NCBI GenBank assembly: GCA_002723385.1
Contig: PBNY01000034.1
Span: 1-34,772 of the forward strand
Source: Oceanospirillaceae bacterium
GTDB taxonomy: Bacteria > Pseudomonadota > Gammaproteobacteria > Pseudomonadales > Oceanobacteraceae
Direction of reading: 5' to 3'
Length of the DNA: 34,772 nt
The first letter of the stretch is position 1, and each line of letters starts with the position of its first letter. A program made the translations under genes and the position numbers. Below, in pieces: positions 26,584-34,772 of this stretch. Below the pieces are notes generated by a model. That model was given only the letters and a program-made list of their open reading frames with translations, searched no databases and was not told where the DNA came from.

Positions 26584-26824
26584 CAGCGTCCTCCCGCGAT
26601 GCTTCTTCAGCCGCCTGAATCTCGGCAAACATGGCTAACGTACGTTCAGCTTCTGCCTGATCCAGCTTTTTGAGCGCGAAGCCGACGTGAAGAATGACGT
26701 AGTCACCGACGTTGAGATCGTCCACCAGCGACACATCAATGCGCTTTCGCACGCCGCCGATATCCGCCATGGCAGCACCGTCTTCCAACAGCTCATCCAC
26801 GCGTACAGGAATAGCAAGGCACAT
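26570..26824 (-). CDS. hypC: Hydrogenase maturation chaperone HypC
   Basis: An 84-residue small chaperone. The N-terminus MCLAIPVRV carries the essential C2 that binds the Fe(CN)2CO unit once Met1 is removed. It works in complex with HypD and delivers the iron to the hydrogenase large subunit precursor. '[17 protein letters not shown]' is the typical beta-barrel end. The acidic C-terminal tail ([11 protein letters not shown]) overlaps hypD in another frame. Confidence 0.96.
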   Translation of the reverse strand: MCLAIPVRVDELLEDGAAMADIGGVRKRIDVSLVDDLNVGDYVILHVGFALKKLDQAEAERTLAMFAEIQAAEEASREDADEIR

Positions 26825-26836
26825 GGGAACTCCTGC

Positions 26837-26884
26837 TTATTTGAGGTTGTTATTGTGGTTATTGTGGTTGTTGTGGTTATTATC
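26837..26884. repeat. Imperfect 9-bp tandem repeat coding the HypF tail
   Basis: On the plus strand the unit ATTGTGGTT recurs with small changes about four times just before the hypF stop. It encodes repeated Asn-Asn-His. Unit gain or loss would keep the reading frame. Confidence 0.8.
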
Positions 26885-29632
26885 GCGATTTGAACGCAGC
26901 ATCTGATGCGCCCAGGCCAGCTGGCCAACGCTGATACCGCCATCGTTGACAGGAATCCGTTCCGGCAACACGGGGGCGATACCCTGCTGCCCGAGTGCAT
27001 CCGTCAGTAGCTGCCGCAGCAGACTGTTTTGAATACAGCCGCCGGAAAGCACCACTTTACGATTGTTGTCAGAACGACCCTGAAGCCCTTGCTGAACCCA
27101 GGCACACAGGCCGTCCGCCAGCTGCCGATGAAACATCAACGCTAAGCGGGACAAGCGCGTCGTATCGTCTGGGGCTGTGTCAAACACACGTTCAGCCAGA
27201 TGCGAAAACAGGGGCAGCAGATTCAATTCAAGACTGGATTGATTCGTTTGGAGCACCCACAAAGGCGGCTCTTCGACCGTGACTTCACCAGAAAAACCAC
27301 GCTCATTACGGGAAAACACCGAGCAGCGCGCCAGTGCTTCCAGTCTCATGGCGGCTTCACCTTCGTAAGTCTGCCCGTCGGTACAGATCCCGAACAAACC
27401 GGCCACGGCATCAAACCAGCGTCCGGCACTGGTGGTCTTCGGGCAGTTCACATCGTGTTCAAGCATATTCAGCACGGCACGGATACCGTACTCAGAAAGT
27501 CCTTGTGACTCACCGGATGCTGCAACTGAATCGGACACCAAACGATCTGCAAAACGATCTGCAAAACCGTCCAGCAGCTGGCGATCATTCTCTTCAGGCT
27601 GCTGAGTAACAGTAGTGGATTCAGGCTTCTGAACCGCAAACAGCGCCGCCAATGTCATTCGCCAGGGTTCCCGGCTGGCCTTGTCCGCTCCCGGCTGTGG
27701 CAGCGCTGACAGGCTACCGACCGCTTCAAAGCCCCATTCAGCCCCCATCCCGTCGCTCACAGCGCTGTTGATATCACGGCGTGAGTTTCCCGTCGCTGTC
27801 AGGCGCAGCAGCTCGCCACCACGGGCTTCACCGTCCCAACCAAATCCGAATCCGTCTAACGCCAGCCCAAGCAGTGGTTGTTCTGACAGGCTTGAGAGAT
27901 CCATGCACTGGTCGACAGCGACCGAAGCGATATGGGCAATATGATGCGGCACCTCGATCAATGGCACCTGAAAACGCTCGGCCAGACGTTCGCCCAACTG
28001 TCGACCAAACCCTTCCGGGTGGAGGTCACAAACGATGGCGTCCGGGGTTGTATTCATCAAATCCAGTAATCGATCCACGGTTTCAGCCACCAGGGCGCAG
28101 TTATCCGGATGATCCAGATCGCCGATGTGCGGTGATATACAGATCCGCTCCCCGGTGTTGAGCGCAATGCTGTTCTTTAAATAACTCCCCAACGCCAATA
28201 CCGAAGGAACACGGAAATCAGCGCCAGAAGATAACGGTATAAAATCGTCTGATTCAGATGATTGTTCTGGTTCCAGCTCAAGCGCAAGCGGTGCAAAACC
28301 GCGTCCAACGCGATGCATCATGACACCGGATTTGGCAGATTCAGACACCACCGAATCATCATTACGACGCACAATCTCACGGTTGTGCATCAGGAACACA
28401 TCCGCAATGTCCGCCAGCGACTGTCGAGCCTGCTCGTTTGACGTCACCAGAGGCTCGCCGCCCGGATTGCCACTGGTCATCACCAGCGCCAGGTGTCTGT
28501 CGTCCGACAGCTCAAACAGCAAGTGATGCAACGGACTTTGCGGCAGCATCATGCCCAGGGTATCCAGTCCGGGGGCCAGCAGATCCAGTTCATTCTCGAA
28601 CATCGCTCTCGCCTGCCCGGTCTGAGTGAGCAAGACTATGGGGGCAGCGGGCAGCTCCAGCAGAGCTTTCGCATTCCTGCTTATACGCACCCAACCGGAC
28701 GCGACATCGGTATCCGCCACCATCACCGCCAGCGGCTTTGAGGGCCGACGCTTGCGCTGGCGCAACCGGGCAATGGCCGCGCTATTGCGGGCGTCACAGA
28801 CCAGATGAAAGCCGCCAACACCACGCACTGCCGCAATCTGACCTTGCTTGAGACACGCCAGCAGCTCGCGAATCACCGTGTCCGAGTCCGGCGTTGCTTC
28901 ACAGGACGCTGCAGGACTGGGCACTGCAAGAGTGCCCGCTGCCGGTTGCCCCGATTGCTCCAGCCAAATCATTGGGCCGCATTGGACACAGGCATTGGGC
29001 TGGGCATGGAAACGACGGTCTTTCGGACTGGTGTATTCACGATCGCATTCAGAACACAAGTCGAACGCCGCCATGGAAGTATTCGGACGGTCGTACGGGA
29101 GCTGTTCAATCAGGGTGTAGCGTGGGCCGCACTGGGTGCAGTTAATAAATGGATAGTGGTAGCGGCGATTATTCGGATCACGAAACTCCGCCAGGCAATC
29201 AGCGCAAGGCGCCGTATCCGGCGTAATATCCAGTGACATTGGCTGTTGATGATTCGGGTTATATCCCGCATTCATCACCGTTTCAGCAATGACGAAACCG
29301 GTATCACCACACTGACCGTCGTCTGAACCCATGTTGTGACTGCTCTCGAACAAGGCTGGCAGGCTCGCTTGCCGATTGATGTCGAGACTGTTGAGCGCCG
29401 CCAATGGCGGCAACTCCGAGCGAAAACGCCCCAGAAAGCATTCCAGCTGTGCCTCGGGGCCAGTGAGTTCGATGGTGACGCCTTCGCCGTGATTCCATAC
29501 CCGCCCGGCCAGTTTCAGTTCGGTCGCCAGTTGATGCACATAGGGCCGGAATCCGACACCTTGCACCCTCCCTCTAGCAATCAGCCGCCAGCTGGCAGTG
29601 CAGTCGTTGCGATCTGCTGCGGTAGCGTCCAT
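26837..29632 (-). CDS. hypF: Carbamoyltransferase HypF
   Basis: HypF uses carbamoyl phosphate and ATP to carbamoylate HypE, the source of the cyanide ligands. At 931 residues it is longer than the usual ~750-800. Domain order is canonical: acylphosphatase (RGRVQGVGFRPYVH, from about residue 20), two zinc fingers (C143/C146/C165/C168 and C193/C196/C215/C218), a YrdC-like domain (about 250-445, with 'RKRRPSKPLAVMV'), and a Kae1-like domain (from about 480, with 'PHHIAHIASVA' and 'SGGCIQNSLL'). The extra length comes from inserts in the linker before Kae1 and within Kae1 (about 670-720), and from a C-terminal Asn/His repeat tail. Its ATG overlaps the regulator's stop (TGATG). Confidence 0.96.
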   Translation of the reverse strand: MDATAADRNDCTASWRLIARGRVQGVGFRPYVHQLATELKLAGRVWNHGEGVTIELTGPEAQLECFLGRFRSELPPLAALNSLDINRQASLPALFESSHNMGSDDGQCGDTGFVIAETVMNAGYNPNHQQPMSLDITPDTAPCADCLAEFRDPNNRRYHYPFINCTQCGPRYTLIEQLPYDRPNTSMAAFDLCSECDREYTSPKDRRFHAQPNACVQCGPMIWLEQSGQPAAGTLAVPSPAASCEATPDSDTVIRELLACLKQGQIAAVRGVGGFHLVCDARNSAAIARLRQRKRRPSKPLAVMVADTDVASGWVRISRNAKALLELPAAPIVLLTQTGQARAMFENELDLLAPGLDTLGMMLPQSPLHHLLFELSDDRHLALVMTSGNPGGEPLVTSNEQARQSLADIADVFLMHNREIVRRNDDSVVSESAKSGVMMHRVGRGFAPLALELEPEQSSESDDFIPLSSGADFRVPSVLALGSYLKNSIALNTGERICISPHIGDLDHPDNCALVAETVDRLLDLMNTTPDAIVCDLHPEGFGRQLGERLAERFQVPLIEVPHHIAHIASVAVDQCMDLSSLSEQPLLGLALDGFGFGWDGEARGGELLRLTATGNSRRDINSAVSDGMGAEWGFEAVGSLSALPQPGADKASREPWRMTLAALFAVQKPESTTVTQQPEENDRQLLDGFADRFADRLVSDSVAASGESQGLSEYGIRAVLNMLEHDVNCPKTTSAGRWFDAVAGLFGICTDGQTYEGEAAMRLEALARCSVFSRNERGFSGEVTVEEPPLWVLQTNQSSLELNLLPLFSHLAERVFDTAPDDTTRLSRLALMFHRQLADGLCAWVQQGLQGRSDNNRKVVLSGGCIQNSLLRQLLTDALGQQGIAPVLPERIPVNDGGISVGQLAWAHQMLRSNRDNNHNNHNNHNNNLK
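27540..27563. repeat. 12-bp direct repeat inside hypF
   Basis: AAACGATCTGCA occurs twice back to back, encoding FADR-FADR in the insert of the Kae1-like part of HypF. It is a small in-frame duplication. Confidence 0.75.
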
Positions 29633-31107
29633 CAGGCCTTTGGCTCCAGACCGTAACGATCCAGTTTGGCGCGCAGCCCCACACGAGACAGGCCCAGTTC
29701 ATCGGCGGCGCGGCTCTTGTTCCACTTGTGACGGATCATGGTTTCGCGCAGCAGCTGTTTTTCGAGCAATTCGGTTTTTTCTTTCAGAGTACTGCCTTCA
29801 CTCCAGCCTTGTTGGCGGATCAGAAAGGCTTCAAGCATGGGTTCGGGTTCCGAGCCGTCGGGCAGCTGGCGCAACAATCGGGGACTGATCAGTTCTGCCC
29901 CCAGCGTTTCACCGGGTGCCAGGACCAGCATGCGGCGAATTTCGTTTTGCAGCTCACGAACGTTGCCCGGCCAGTGCCAGGCACACAGGGCTTCCATCGC
30001 TTCGTCGCTGAAACCGGACGCCGGTTTGGCGAAGCTTTCGCTGGCCAGCTGCAAAAAATGATTGGCCAGCACCGGGATATCACCCCGACGACGCGCCATC
30101 GGCGGTAGCGTGAGTGTCATCTCGGCCAGGCGGTAATAGAGGTCTTCGCGGAATCGACCGGCCGCCACTTCGGCTTCCAGATCACGATTGGTGGCCGCCA
30201 ATACCCGGACATTCACCGGACGCCGCCGGTCATCCCCTACCCGACGGACTTCGCGCTCCTGCAAAACGCGCAGCAACATGACCTGAAACGCTGGTGAAAT
30301 ATCGCCGATTTCATCCAGAAAAATGGTGCCGCCATCGGCCTGTTCGAACAAACCGGCGTGATCGTTCATCGCGCCGGTAAACGCACCCTTGCGATGACCA
30401 AACAGCTCCGAGGCCAACAAGTCGTCGGGCATGGCGCCACAGTTCTCGACCACAAACGGCTGTTCGGCACGCAAGCTGTTGTAGTGCAACGCGCGGGCAA
30501 ACAGCTCCTTCCCCGTTCCTGACGGGCCACTGATCAACACCGACACATCATAAGGCGCGATCTGCTGAACCTGACGGCACACGCTGTTTAGTGGGCTATC
30601 GACCGACCGTACGATTTCATCGAGATCAAACTGCTGACGCAGCCGGGCTTTCTTCTCGGCAATGCGGGTCTCAGCCTGATTGGCGGTCAATCGCATTTCC
30701 GTCGACAACTGTTCGTTTTCGTTTTCCAGCGTGACCAGACGACAGGCATTACGCAGTGCCAGCATCAGGTGATCCGGATGCCAGGGCTTGGTGACGTATT
30801 GAAAAATGCCTGCTTCGTTGAGGCCGCGGATGATGTCTTCCGAATCGGTGTAACCCGATAAAATCAGCCGTGCGGTTGCAGGCCACTGCTGGCGCACCTG
30901 AATCAACAAATCCACGCCGCTGGTACCTGGCATGCGCTGATCGCACAACACCGCGGTGACTGGCTGTTTTGCCAGCACCTCCAGCGCCTCATCCGCACTG
31001 CGACTGCAAATGACGTCAAACTCCTCATCCAGAGTACGCTCCAGCGTCTCCAGAGAACGCAGTTCGTCATCAACACAAAGCACCAGTGGACGCTGATAAA
31101 CGTTCAT
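29632..31107 (-). CDS. hoxA: NtrC-family sigma-54 response regulator, HoxA/HupR-like
   Basis: A 491-residue transcription regulator. The receiver domain (1-120) has the acidic pair (VDDE), phospho-acceptor D56 and K107. The AAA+ domain has Walker A GPSGTGK (194-200), the sigma-54 contact loop GAFTGA (241-246), Walker [10 protein letters not shown] (261-269) and '[15 protein letters not shown]'. The C-terminal Fis-type helix-turn-helix is '[20 protein letters not shown]'. In Ralstonia and Rhodobacter the HoxA/HupR proteins of this type activate uptake hydrogenase genes, often in the unphosphorylated state. The position between hypB and hypF strongly supports that role. The partner kinase (HoxJ/HupT) and the sensor hydrogenase are not in the window. 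Confidence 0.92.
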   Translation of the reverse strand: MNVYQRPLVLCVDDELRSLETLERTLDEEFDVICSRSADEALEVLAKQPVTAVLCDQRMPGTSGVDLLIQVRQQWPATARLILSGYTDSEDIIRGLNEAGIFQYVTKPWHPDHLMLALRNACRLVTLENENEQLSTEMRLTANQAETRIAEKKARLRQQFDLDEIVRSVDSPLNSVCRQVQQIAPYDVSVLISGPSGTGKELFARALHYNSLRAEQPFVVENCGAMPDDLLASELFGHRKGAFTGAMNDHAGLFEQADGGTIFLDEIGDISPAFQVMLLRVLQEREVRRVGDDRRRPVNVRVLAATNRDLEAEVAAGRFREDLYYRLAEMTLTLPPMARRRGDIPVLANHFLQLASESFAKPASGFSDEAMEALCAWHWPGNVRELQNEIRRMLVLAPGETLGAELISPRLLRQLPDGSEPEPMLEAFLIRQQGWSEGSTLKEKTELLEKQLLRETMIRHKWNKSRAADELGLSRVGLRAKLDRYGLEPKA

Positions 31108-31108
31108 A

Positions 31109-32101
31109 TCAGATCAGAGCCTCCAGCCGCTCGACCTGCTGACGCAAACCGTCAACACGGGACTGAATGCGCTCGGCACGGCGATTGCCAATCCATTCCA
31201 GCCAGCTGTCCATACCATCGCCGGAACGGGCCGAACACTGCAGTACTTCGATGTCCGGATTAACGCGACGGGCGTATTCGATGCAGGCATCGACGTCAAA
31301 ATCGAGATGCGGCAGCAAGTCGGTCTTGTTCAGAATCATCAGGTCGGCGGCGTGGAACATATCCGGGTATTTGATCGGTTTGTCTTCGCCTTCCGTCACC
31401 GACAGAATTGCCACCTTGTGTGCTTCACCCAGATCAAACGCAGCCGGACACACCAGATTACCGACGTTTTCGATAAAGAGCACACCGCCGTCCAGCTCGT
31501 TCAGTACATCCAGCGCATGACCGACCATGTGGGCATCCAGGTGACAGCCTTTGCCGGTGTTGACCTGCACCGCCTGGGCACCGGTTTCACGGATGCGATC
31601 GGCGTCGTTACTGGTTTGCTGATCGCCCTCAATCACGCCCATTGGCCAGCGTTCGGACAGCAACTTGATGGTTTCGGTCAACAAGGTGGTTTTGCCGGAA
31701 CCCGGTGACGACACCAGATTCAGCGCCAGCAGATTCAGCTGCTCAAACCGGTTGCGGTTGACCGCCGCGTAGCGATCATTTTTGCCCAGAATATCCTGCT
31801 CAATCTGAACCATACGTTCCTGAGTCAAACCGGGCACATGGGCATGGGCCGGACCACGTCCGAAGTGCAGATCCTGCCCCTGAATATCAACCACAGCCGC
31901 GGTTTCAGTGGCTGTTTCCGTCGCGGCTATGTGCGAGTGCGCGTGACTGTGTCCGTGCGTATGGCCATTGCCATGCGAATGATGGTGATCATGATCGTGG
32001 GAGTGACTGTGCGTGTGATCATGAGAGTGACTGTGCGAGTGACCGGGGATCTGCCCCTCAATTTTTGTTTCTCCTTCCGCGCAACCGCATACCGTACACA
32101 T
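31109..32101 (-). CDS. hypB: Nickel-binding GTPase HypB with His-rich domain
   Basis: A 330-residue nickel insertase GTPase. The N-terminus has a CxxCGC motif (MCTVCGC), the high-affinity nickel site in E. coli HypB. A His-rich segment follows (residues about 21-57) with 19 histidines in 37 residues, which should store or buffer nickel. The GTPase domain has Walker [10 protein letters not shown] (131-139), the metal-binding '[10 protein letters not shown]' switch region, '[12 protein letters not shown]' and the guanine-specificity motif NKTD. It works with HypA to deliver nickel after iron insertion. One base separates it from hypA and one from the regulator. The His-rich stretch gives a GC-rich, TG/CA-rich repeat at about 31,930-32,045. 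Confidence 0.97.
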   Translation of the reverse strand: MCTVCGCAEGETKIEGQIPGHSHSHSHDHTHSHSHDHDHHHSHGNGHTHGHSHAHSHIAATETATETAAVVDIQGQDLHFGRGPAHAHVPGLTQERMVQIEQDILGKNDRYAAVNRNRFEQLNLLALNLVSSPGSGKTTLLTETIKLLSERWPMGVIEGDQQTSNDADRIRETGAQAVQVNTGKGCHLDAHMVGHALDVLNELDGGVLFIENVGNLVCPAAFDLGEAHKVAILSVTEGEDKPIKYPDMFHAADLMILNKTDLLPHLDFDVDACIEYARRVNPDIEVLQCSARSGDGMDSWLEWIGNRRAERIQSRVDGLRQQVERLEALI

Positions 32102-32102
32102 A

Positions 32103-32444
32103 TCAAACCACCTCTAATTCTTTGATTCTGAGTTCGTCACCCGAGGTGACCTGTAACTGATAACTGCCGCACTGTGGGCAAGCGTCGTAACGCTGGGTCA
32201 CTGGCACCGTCTGACTGCAGCCCATGCACCAGGCCTGGCCGGGTGTTTCGATGATTTCCAGTTTGGCGCCTTCGGCCAGGGTCTGGCGGCTGACCGCATC
32301 AAAGCAGAACCTCAGTGCCTCAACTTCGATCATGGCCAACGGGCCGATTTCCAGCCACAGGGTTTTGACCCGACTGAATTGCTGCTCGCGGGCCTGATCT
32401 TCCAGCACCTGGATCACGCCTTCAGCAATCGACATTTCATGCAT
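32103..32444 (-). CDS. hypA: Nickel metallochaperone HypA
   Basis: A 113-residue zinc/nickel protein. The start ATG 32444 gives [10 protein letters not shown], where H2 is the nickel ligand. The zinc site is C73/C76 and C89/C92 (CMGC...CPQC). It passes nickel to the hydrogenase large subunit with HypB. The start overlaps the end of the hupK-like gene by eight bases. The upstream open frame to 32498 is not used because HypA needs the N-terminal MHE. Confidence 0.97.
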   Translation of the reverse strand: MHEMSIAEGVIQVLEDQAREQQFSRVKTLWLEIGPLAMIEVEALRFCFDAVSRQTLAEGAKLEIIETPGQAWCMGCSQTVPVTQRYDACPQCGSYQLQVTSGDELRIKELEVV

Positions 32445-33366
32445 GGATACTGCCTCGCTCTTTACCGCCGTCGCCGACCAGAACCACTCTGAACGCAACG
32501 CAGGGGTTCATGGCCTGAACGATGCGCGTGGTGATGCTGACCGCTTCGTCACAACTCAGGCTAACACCTGTCAGCTGTTGGTTCAGCCATCCAGAATCAC
32601 CGTACGGGCCAAAGTGACGATCGGTCGGCGCGGTGATCTGCCATTGAATATCGTCGCAATGATGTGACAACCAGCCGCGTGAAGTTCGCACTTCTCCCAG
32701 CCCCGTCCCCGAGCCCGGTTCTGAATCCGCCACTCGACAGAGGCCGTGAGGGTTAATCCAGCCGCTGCTCATCGCCAACACAGACTCGGCTCGGCCCTTG
32801 ATATCATCCATCAGCGCATCGGCCTGATTCTGCAGCCATTCGTCCAGAGGCCGCGACTCCAGCTTGATGTCCAGATGGCCGTAACGCCAGCTCAAGTCGG
32901 CTTTCAGCCGGTTTTTCCACTGCTGCTCTCGCTCACCGGTCAGCCAGTTATTCCAGACTTCTTCAAGCACAGAGACATCGGGCTCATCCATCGCAGAACA
33001 ACGCATCAACGCTTTGATCAGATCCAGCACTTCGTCGTCGGAGGCCGGGTAATTCCAGTACTCCACCATGCGGATTACGCCTTCACGCCAGTTCTCCAAC
33101 TGAACGTTTTGCAGCAATCGCCGGGTTTCGCGGCCATCCGGCTGAACCAGACCGTGTGCCAGTTTGGCCGCCAATGCATGTGACTGACCACACAGCGCAA
33201 ACACACTGGACACCTGCTCACAGGCCAGTTCCGGCGGCATGGTTCGGAGCCACTGACTGATCTTTGCCAACGGTCGGTTCAGCGTTGGAGTGACCGATCG
33301 AATCTGGCCGTCATGCCAGTTCAGATCGATTCTCAGCTGTCCCGCCAGGTGACTATCTGACGACAT
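32437..33366 (-). CDS. hupK: HupK/HoxV-like hydrogenase assembly protein
   Basis: A 309-residue protein that resembles a shortened hydrogenase large subunit. Near the N-terminus 'FALCGQSHALAAKLA' mirrors the large-subunit 'CGxCxxxHALA' block but with one cysteine (C59) kept. At the C-terminus 'AMNPCVAFRVV' mirrors 'DPCxxCxxH' with one cysteine (C289) kept. A 'GEVRTSRGWLSHHC' segment matches the large-subunit 'EAPRGxLxHH' region. HupK/HoxV is thought to act as a scaffold or carrier for the Fe cofactor on its way to the real large subunit. It sits between hybE/hupJ and hypA, as in other hup/hox clusters. Family call is by motif; symbol inferred from order. Confidence 0.8.
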   Translation of the reverse strand: MSSDSHLAGQLRIDLNWHDGQIRSVTPTLNRPLAKISQWLRTMPPELACEQVSSVFALCGQSHALAAKLAHGLVQPDGRETRRLLQNVQLENWREGVIRMVEYWNYPASDDEVLDLIKALMRCSAMDEPDVSVLEEVWNNWLTGEREQQWKNRLKADLSWRYGHLDIKLESRPLDEWLQNQADALMDDIKGRAESVLAMSSGWINPHGLCRVADSEPGSGTGLGEVRTSRGWLSHHCDDIQWQITAPTDRHFGPYGDSGWLNQQLTGVSLSCDEAVSITTRIVQAMNPCVAFRVVLVGDGGKERGSIHA

Positions 33367-33387
33367 TCTTGTGGTTAACTCCTGACC

Positions 33388-33987
33388 TTATGCGGGCTTT
33401 CTGAACCAGCCTGACAGCAAATCGCGTCGAGACATAGTAGATGTCGGTCGCTGGGTTCTGGTTGTATCTTGCGGCTCTGATTCGCGGGTTTCCCCGGATT
33501 CACTGACGTCTCCAGGAACCAACAGCTTCAGAATATCCTCGGCCCATGCACGTGCTTGCTGATGCGACTCAAACTGAGACGTCACCGAGGTCAACGACCC
33601 GCTGGCGTACCAGCCCAGGCGGGCGTTGAAAGCCAGCGTCAGCTCGTACACGCTGGAATCTGCCTCCTGCTCCTGTATCTGTTCCTGTGCTCGCAGTTTC
33701 AAACGCCAGATACCGCCTGCTGACAAATCATCTGGCGCAGCGCTGTGACCAAAGCCGACCCACAGGTTGATGCACCAGGGTGTAATCAGAATCGCCAGAT
33801 AGCGATTTTCAAGCCCGGTTACTGGCTCCGAACCAGACATCGATGAAGGAGATTCAAGCAGCGGTTCCAGATCTTGCCAGCCAATCAGTTCCAGCGTCAG
33901 ATCGGCGTTATAAAACGGCAAATTCCGCATGCGCAAATCCGCATCGCGATAAAACTCCAGCACCTGTTCTGCAGACACGGCGCTCAT
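33388..33987 (-). CDS. hupJ: HybE/HupJ-like hydrogenase assembly chaperone
   Basis: A 199-residue protein with the HybE-type core 'YLAILITPWCINLWVGFG' and an N-terminal helix 'VLEFYRDADLRMRNLPFYN'. HybE/HupJ/HoxT proteins help assemble the hydrogenase and are tied to processing or export of the small subunit. The C-terminal ~45 residues (from about 'GDVSESGETRESEPQ') are low-complexity and end in 'MSRRDLLSGWFRKP', which looks like a Tat-like RR motif but is at the wrong end to be a signal. The start overlaps the rubredoxin stop by one base (TGATG). Confidence 0.82.
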   Translation of the reverse strand: MSAVSAEQVLEFYRDADLRMRNLPFYNADLTLELIGWQDLEPLLESPSSMSGSEPVTGLENRYLAILITPWCINLWVGFGHSAAPDDLSAGGIWRLKLRAQEQIQEQEADSSVYELTLAFNARLGWYASGSLTSVTSQFESHQQARAWAEDILKLLVPGDVSESGETRESEPQDTTRTQRPTSTMSRRDLLSGWFRKPA

Positions 33988-34223
33988 CAGTCGGTAACCA
34001 CCATAAACTGATCGCGGTCGCCATCACATTCAGGGCAACGCCAGTGATCCGGCAGTTGGCTGAACGGTGTTCCCGGAGGAATCTGCCACACCTCATCTCC
34101 TTCGGAGGGCTGATATTGGTACCAACAGATTTTGCATTCCAACACCGACTCATCTGTCAGCTGCTCACTATCGCCCAGGTAACTGCCTTCAAAGGTTGTT
34201 GGTTTTTCTGCCGGGTTATTCAT
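33987..34223 (-). CDS. hupI: Rubredoxin, HupI/HoxR-like
   Basis: A 78-residue rubredoxin. The iron ligands are C30/C33 (CKIC) and C63/C66 (CPEC), with the usual aromatic residues (WYQYQP, HWRCPEC). In uptake-hydrogenase clusters this rubredoxin (HupI/HoxR) supports small-subunit iron-sulphur cluster assembly, especially in air. It lies between hupH and hybE/hupJ, the usual place. The N-terminal 20 residues are a non-conserved leader. The ATG is 35 bases beyond the hupH stop. Confidence 0.93.
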   Translation of the reverse strand: MNNPAEKPTTFEGSYLGDSEQLTDESVLECKICWYQYQPSEGDEVWQIPPGTPFSQLPDHWRCPECDGDRDQFMVVTD

Positions 34224-34258
34224 ATCGGGCTGCCTTCTTCAGAGGACGGACTTTTTGA

Positions 34259-34772
34259 TTACTGCAGCGCATCGTGGATTTCGCGCAGACGTTCGGCTGA
34301 ATCTTCCAGATCTTCTTGTGCCGCGCAGGCCACCTGAGGCACGTTGATCACTTCCAGTGTGTCCAGAATCAGTTGCTCGGTGCTGTTGAAATACTGAACC
34401 CGCCAGATACCGGTCACCGAGGTGGCAGTAATGCGGCAGTTGCCGTATCCGCGAGACAAAATCACCACGAGGCCCAGTCCGAGACGCTGATTCAGGCACG
34501 CATGATCTTCTGGCGAAAACGGCAGCAGCGACAGGTTCACCACATGGGGTTCAGTACGTGGGGTACGCGCGTGCTCTGCGGCCTTGTCCATTAATTCAAT
34601 CAGGATCGGGCCGGCGTTGATCAGACCATCCGGCAACGTTTGCAAGGCAAAAGTCTGGTCGGTCATCGGAGGGAAAGCGTCCGCCACCATAGCGGTCGGA
34701 ATGGTGCCAACTTCCAGCCACTGTTTTTCAAGTTGCTGTTCTGCATCAACCTGCTGCAACCACCAGACACCC
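34259..34772 (-). CDS. hupH: HupH/HoxQ-like hydrogenase expression protein, cut by window edge
   Basis: The 3' part of a gene that enters from beyond the right edge: the frame stays open to 34772 ('GVWWLQQVDAEQQLEKQWLE' at the edge) and the apparent start TTG at 34759 is not real. It ends at 34259. The sequence contains two related blocks: 'GVWWLQQVDAEQQL...EVGTIP' at the N-terminal edge and 'GIWRVQYFNSTEQLILDTLEV' about 110 residues later. That is the duplicated HupH_C-type module of HupH/HoxQ proteins, which are needed for hydrogenase small-subunit maturation. Middle motif 'VVNLSLLPFSPEDHACLN' also fits. It should be preceded outside the window by hydrogenase structural genes. Confidence 0.82.
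   Translation of the reverse strand, partial: GVWWLQQVDAEQQLEKQWLEVGTIPTAMVADAFPPMTDQTFALQTLPDGLINAGPILIELMDKAAEHARTPRTEPHVVNLSLLPFSPEDHACLNQRLGLGLVVILSRGYGNCRITATSVTGIWRVQYFNSTEQLILDTLEVINVPQVACAAQEDLEDSAERLREIHDALQ

Noticed and set aside
26584..26628. 15-codon extended start for hypD
   Set aside because: The GGAGGACGC site and the family N-terminus point to the ATG at 26583.
25393..26673. Long plus-strand open frame (426 codons) opposite hypD
   Set aside because: It is the mirror of a conserved hypD gene with GC-rich third positions; the translation has no family motif.
33388..33430. Twin-arginine signal (SRRDLL) in the HybE/HupJ-like protein
   Set aside because: The motif is at the C-terminus, not the N-terminus, and no hydrophobic stretch follows, so it cannot act as a Tat signal.

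Overview
The window looks like chromosomal DNA from a marine-type gammaproteobacterium. Most genes have a moderately GC-rich composition. The threonine-branch homoserine dehydrogenase, AlaC-type aminotransferase and gcvT-H-P genes are of gammaproteobacterial (Pseudomonas/Oceanospirillales-like) kind, and there is a complete set of [NiFe]-hydrogenase maturation genes. I cannot name the genus. No tRNA, rRNA or CRISPR array was seen.

Layout. (1) 138-4391, minus strand: a four-gene, translationally coupled operon of secreted proteins. It is organised as two copies of a pair: a large lipoprotein (Ig/PKD-like + fibronectin III-like + DUF1566/Lcl_C domains) followed by a small secreted DUF1566 protein. 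(2) 4549-7999, minus strand: a DUF1643-like protein, homoserine dehydrogenase (hom) with its terminator, and an AlaC-like aminotransferase. (3) 8373-14306, plus strand: a plant-type [2Fe-2S] ferredoxin, a tandem-ACT GcvR-like regulator, and the glycine cleavage operon gcvT-gcvH-gcvP, with a terminator-like hairpin between gcvH and gcvP. (4) 14396-17586: an AT-rich accessory patch with a seven-repeat FG-GAP lipoprotein, a decayed IS3-family transposase end, a frameshifted small ORF and a long imperfect inverted repeat. (5) 17587-24214: single genes of mixed role. These are an orphan TRAP solute-binding protein, a YbfF-like esterase, an LRR-protein kinase fusion, an exported protein of unknown family, a bacteriohemerythrin, an MFS transporter and an SRPBCC-like envelope protein. 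(6) 24365-34772, minus strand: a compact run read in the order hupH (cut by the window edge) - rubredoxin hupI - hybE/hupJ - hupK - hypA - hypB - hoxA/hupR - hypF - hypC - hypD - hypE. Overlaps or gaps of a few bases join most neighbours.

How the parts work together. The hyp/hup block would build and insert the Ni-Fe(CN)2CO cofactor of an uptake hydrogenase. Its structural genes should lie beyond the right edge, and an NtrC-family regulator sits inside the maturation genes. The gcv block oxidises glycine to supply one-carbon units, with a probable ACT-domain regulator directly upstream. The DUF1566 operon and the FG-GAP lipoprotein are the surface-facing, lineage-specific part of the window. 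The best candidates for something undescribed are the duplicated lipoprotein/secreted-partner DUF1566 operon, the LRR-kinase fusion, and the Asn/His repeat tail on HypF.
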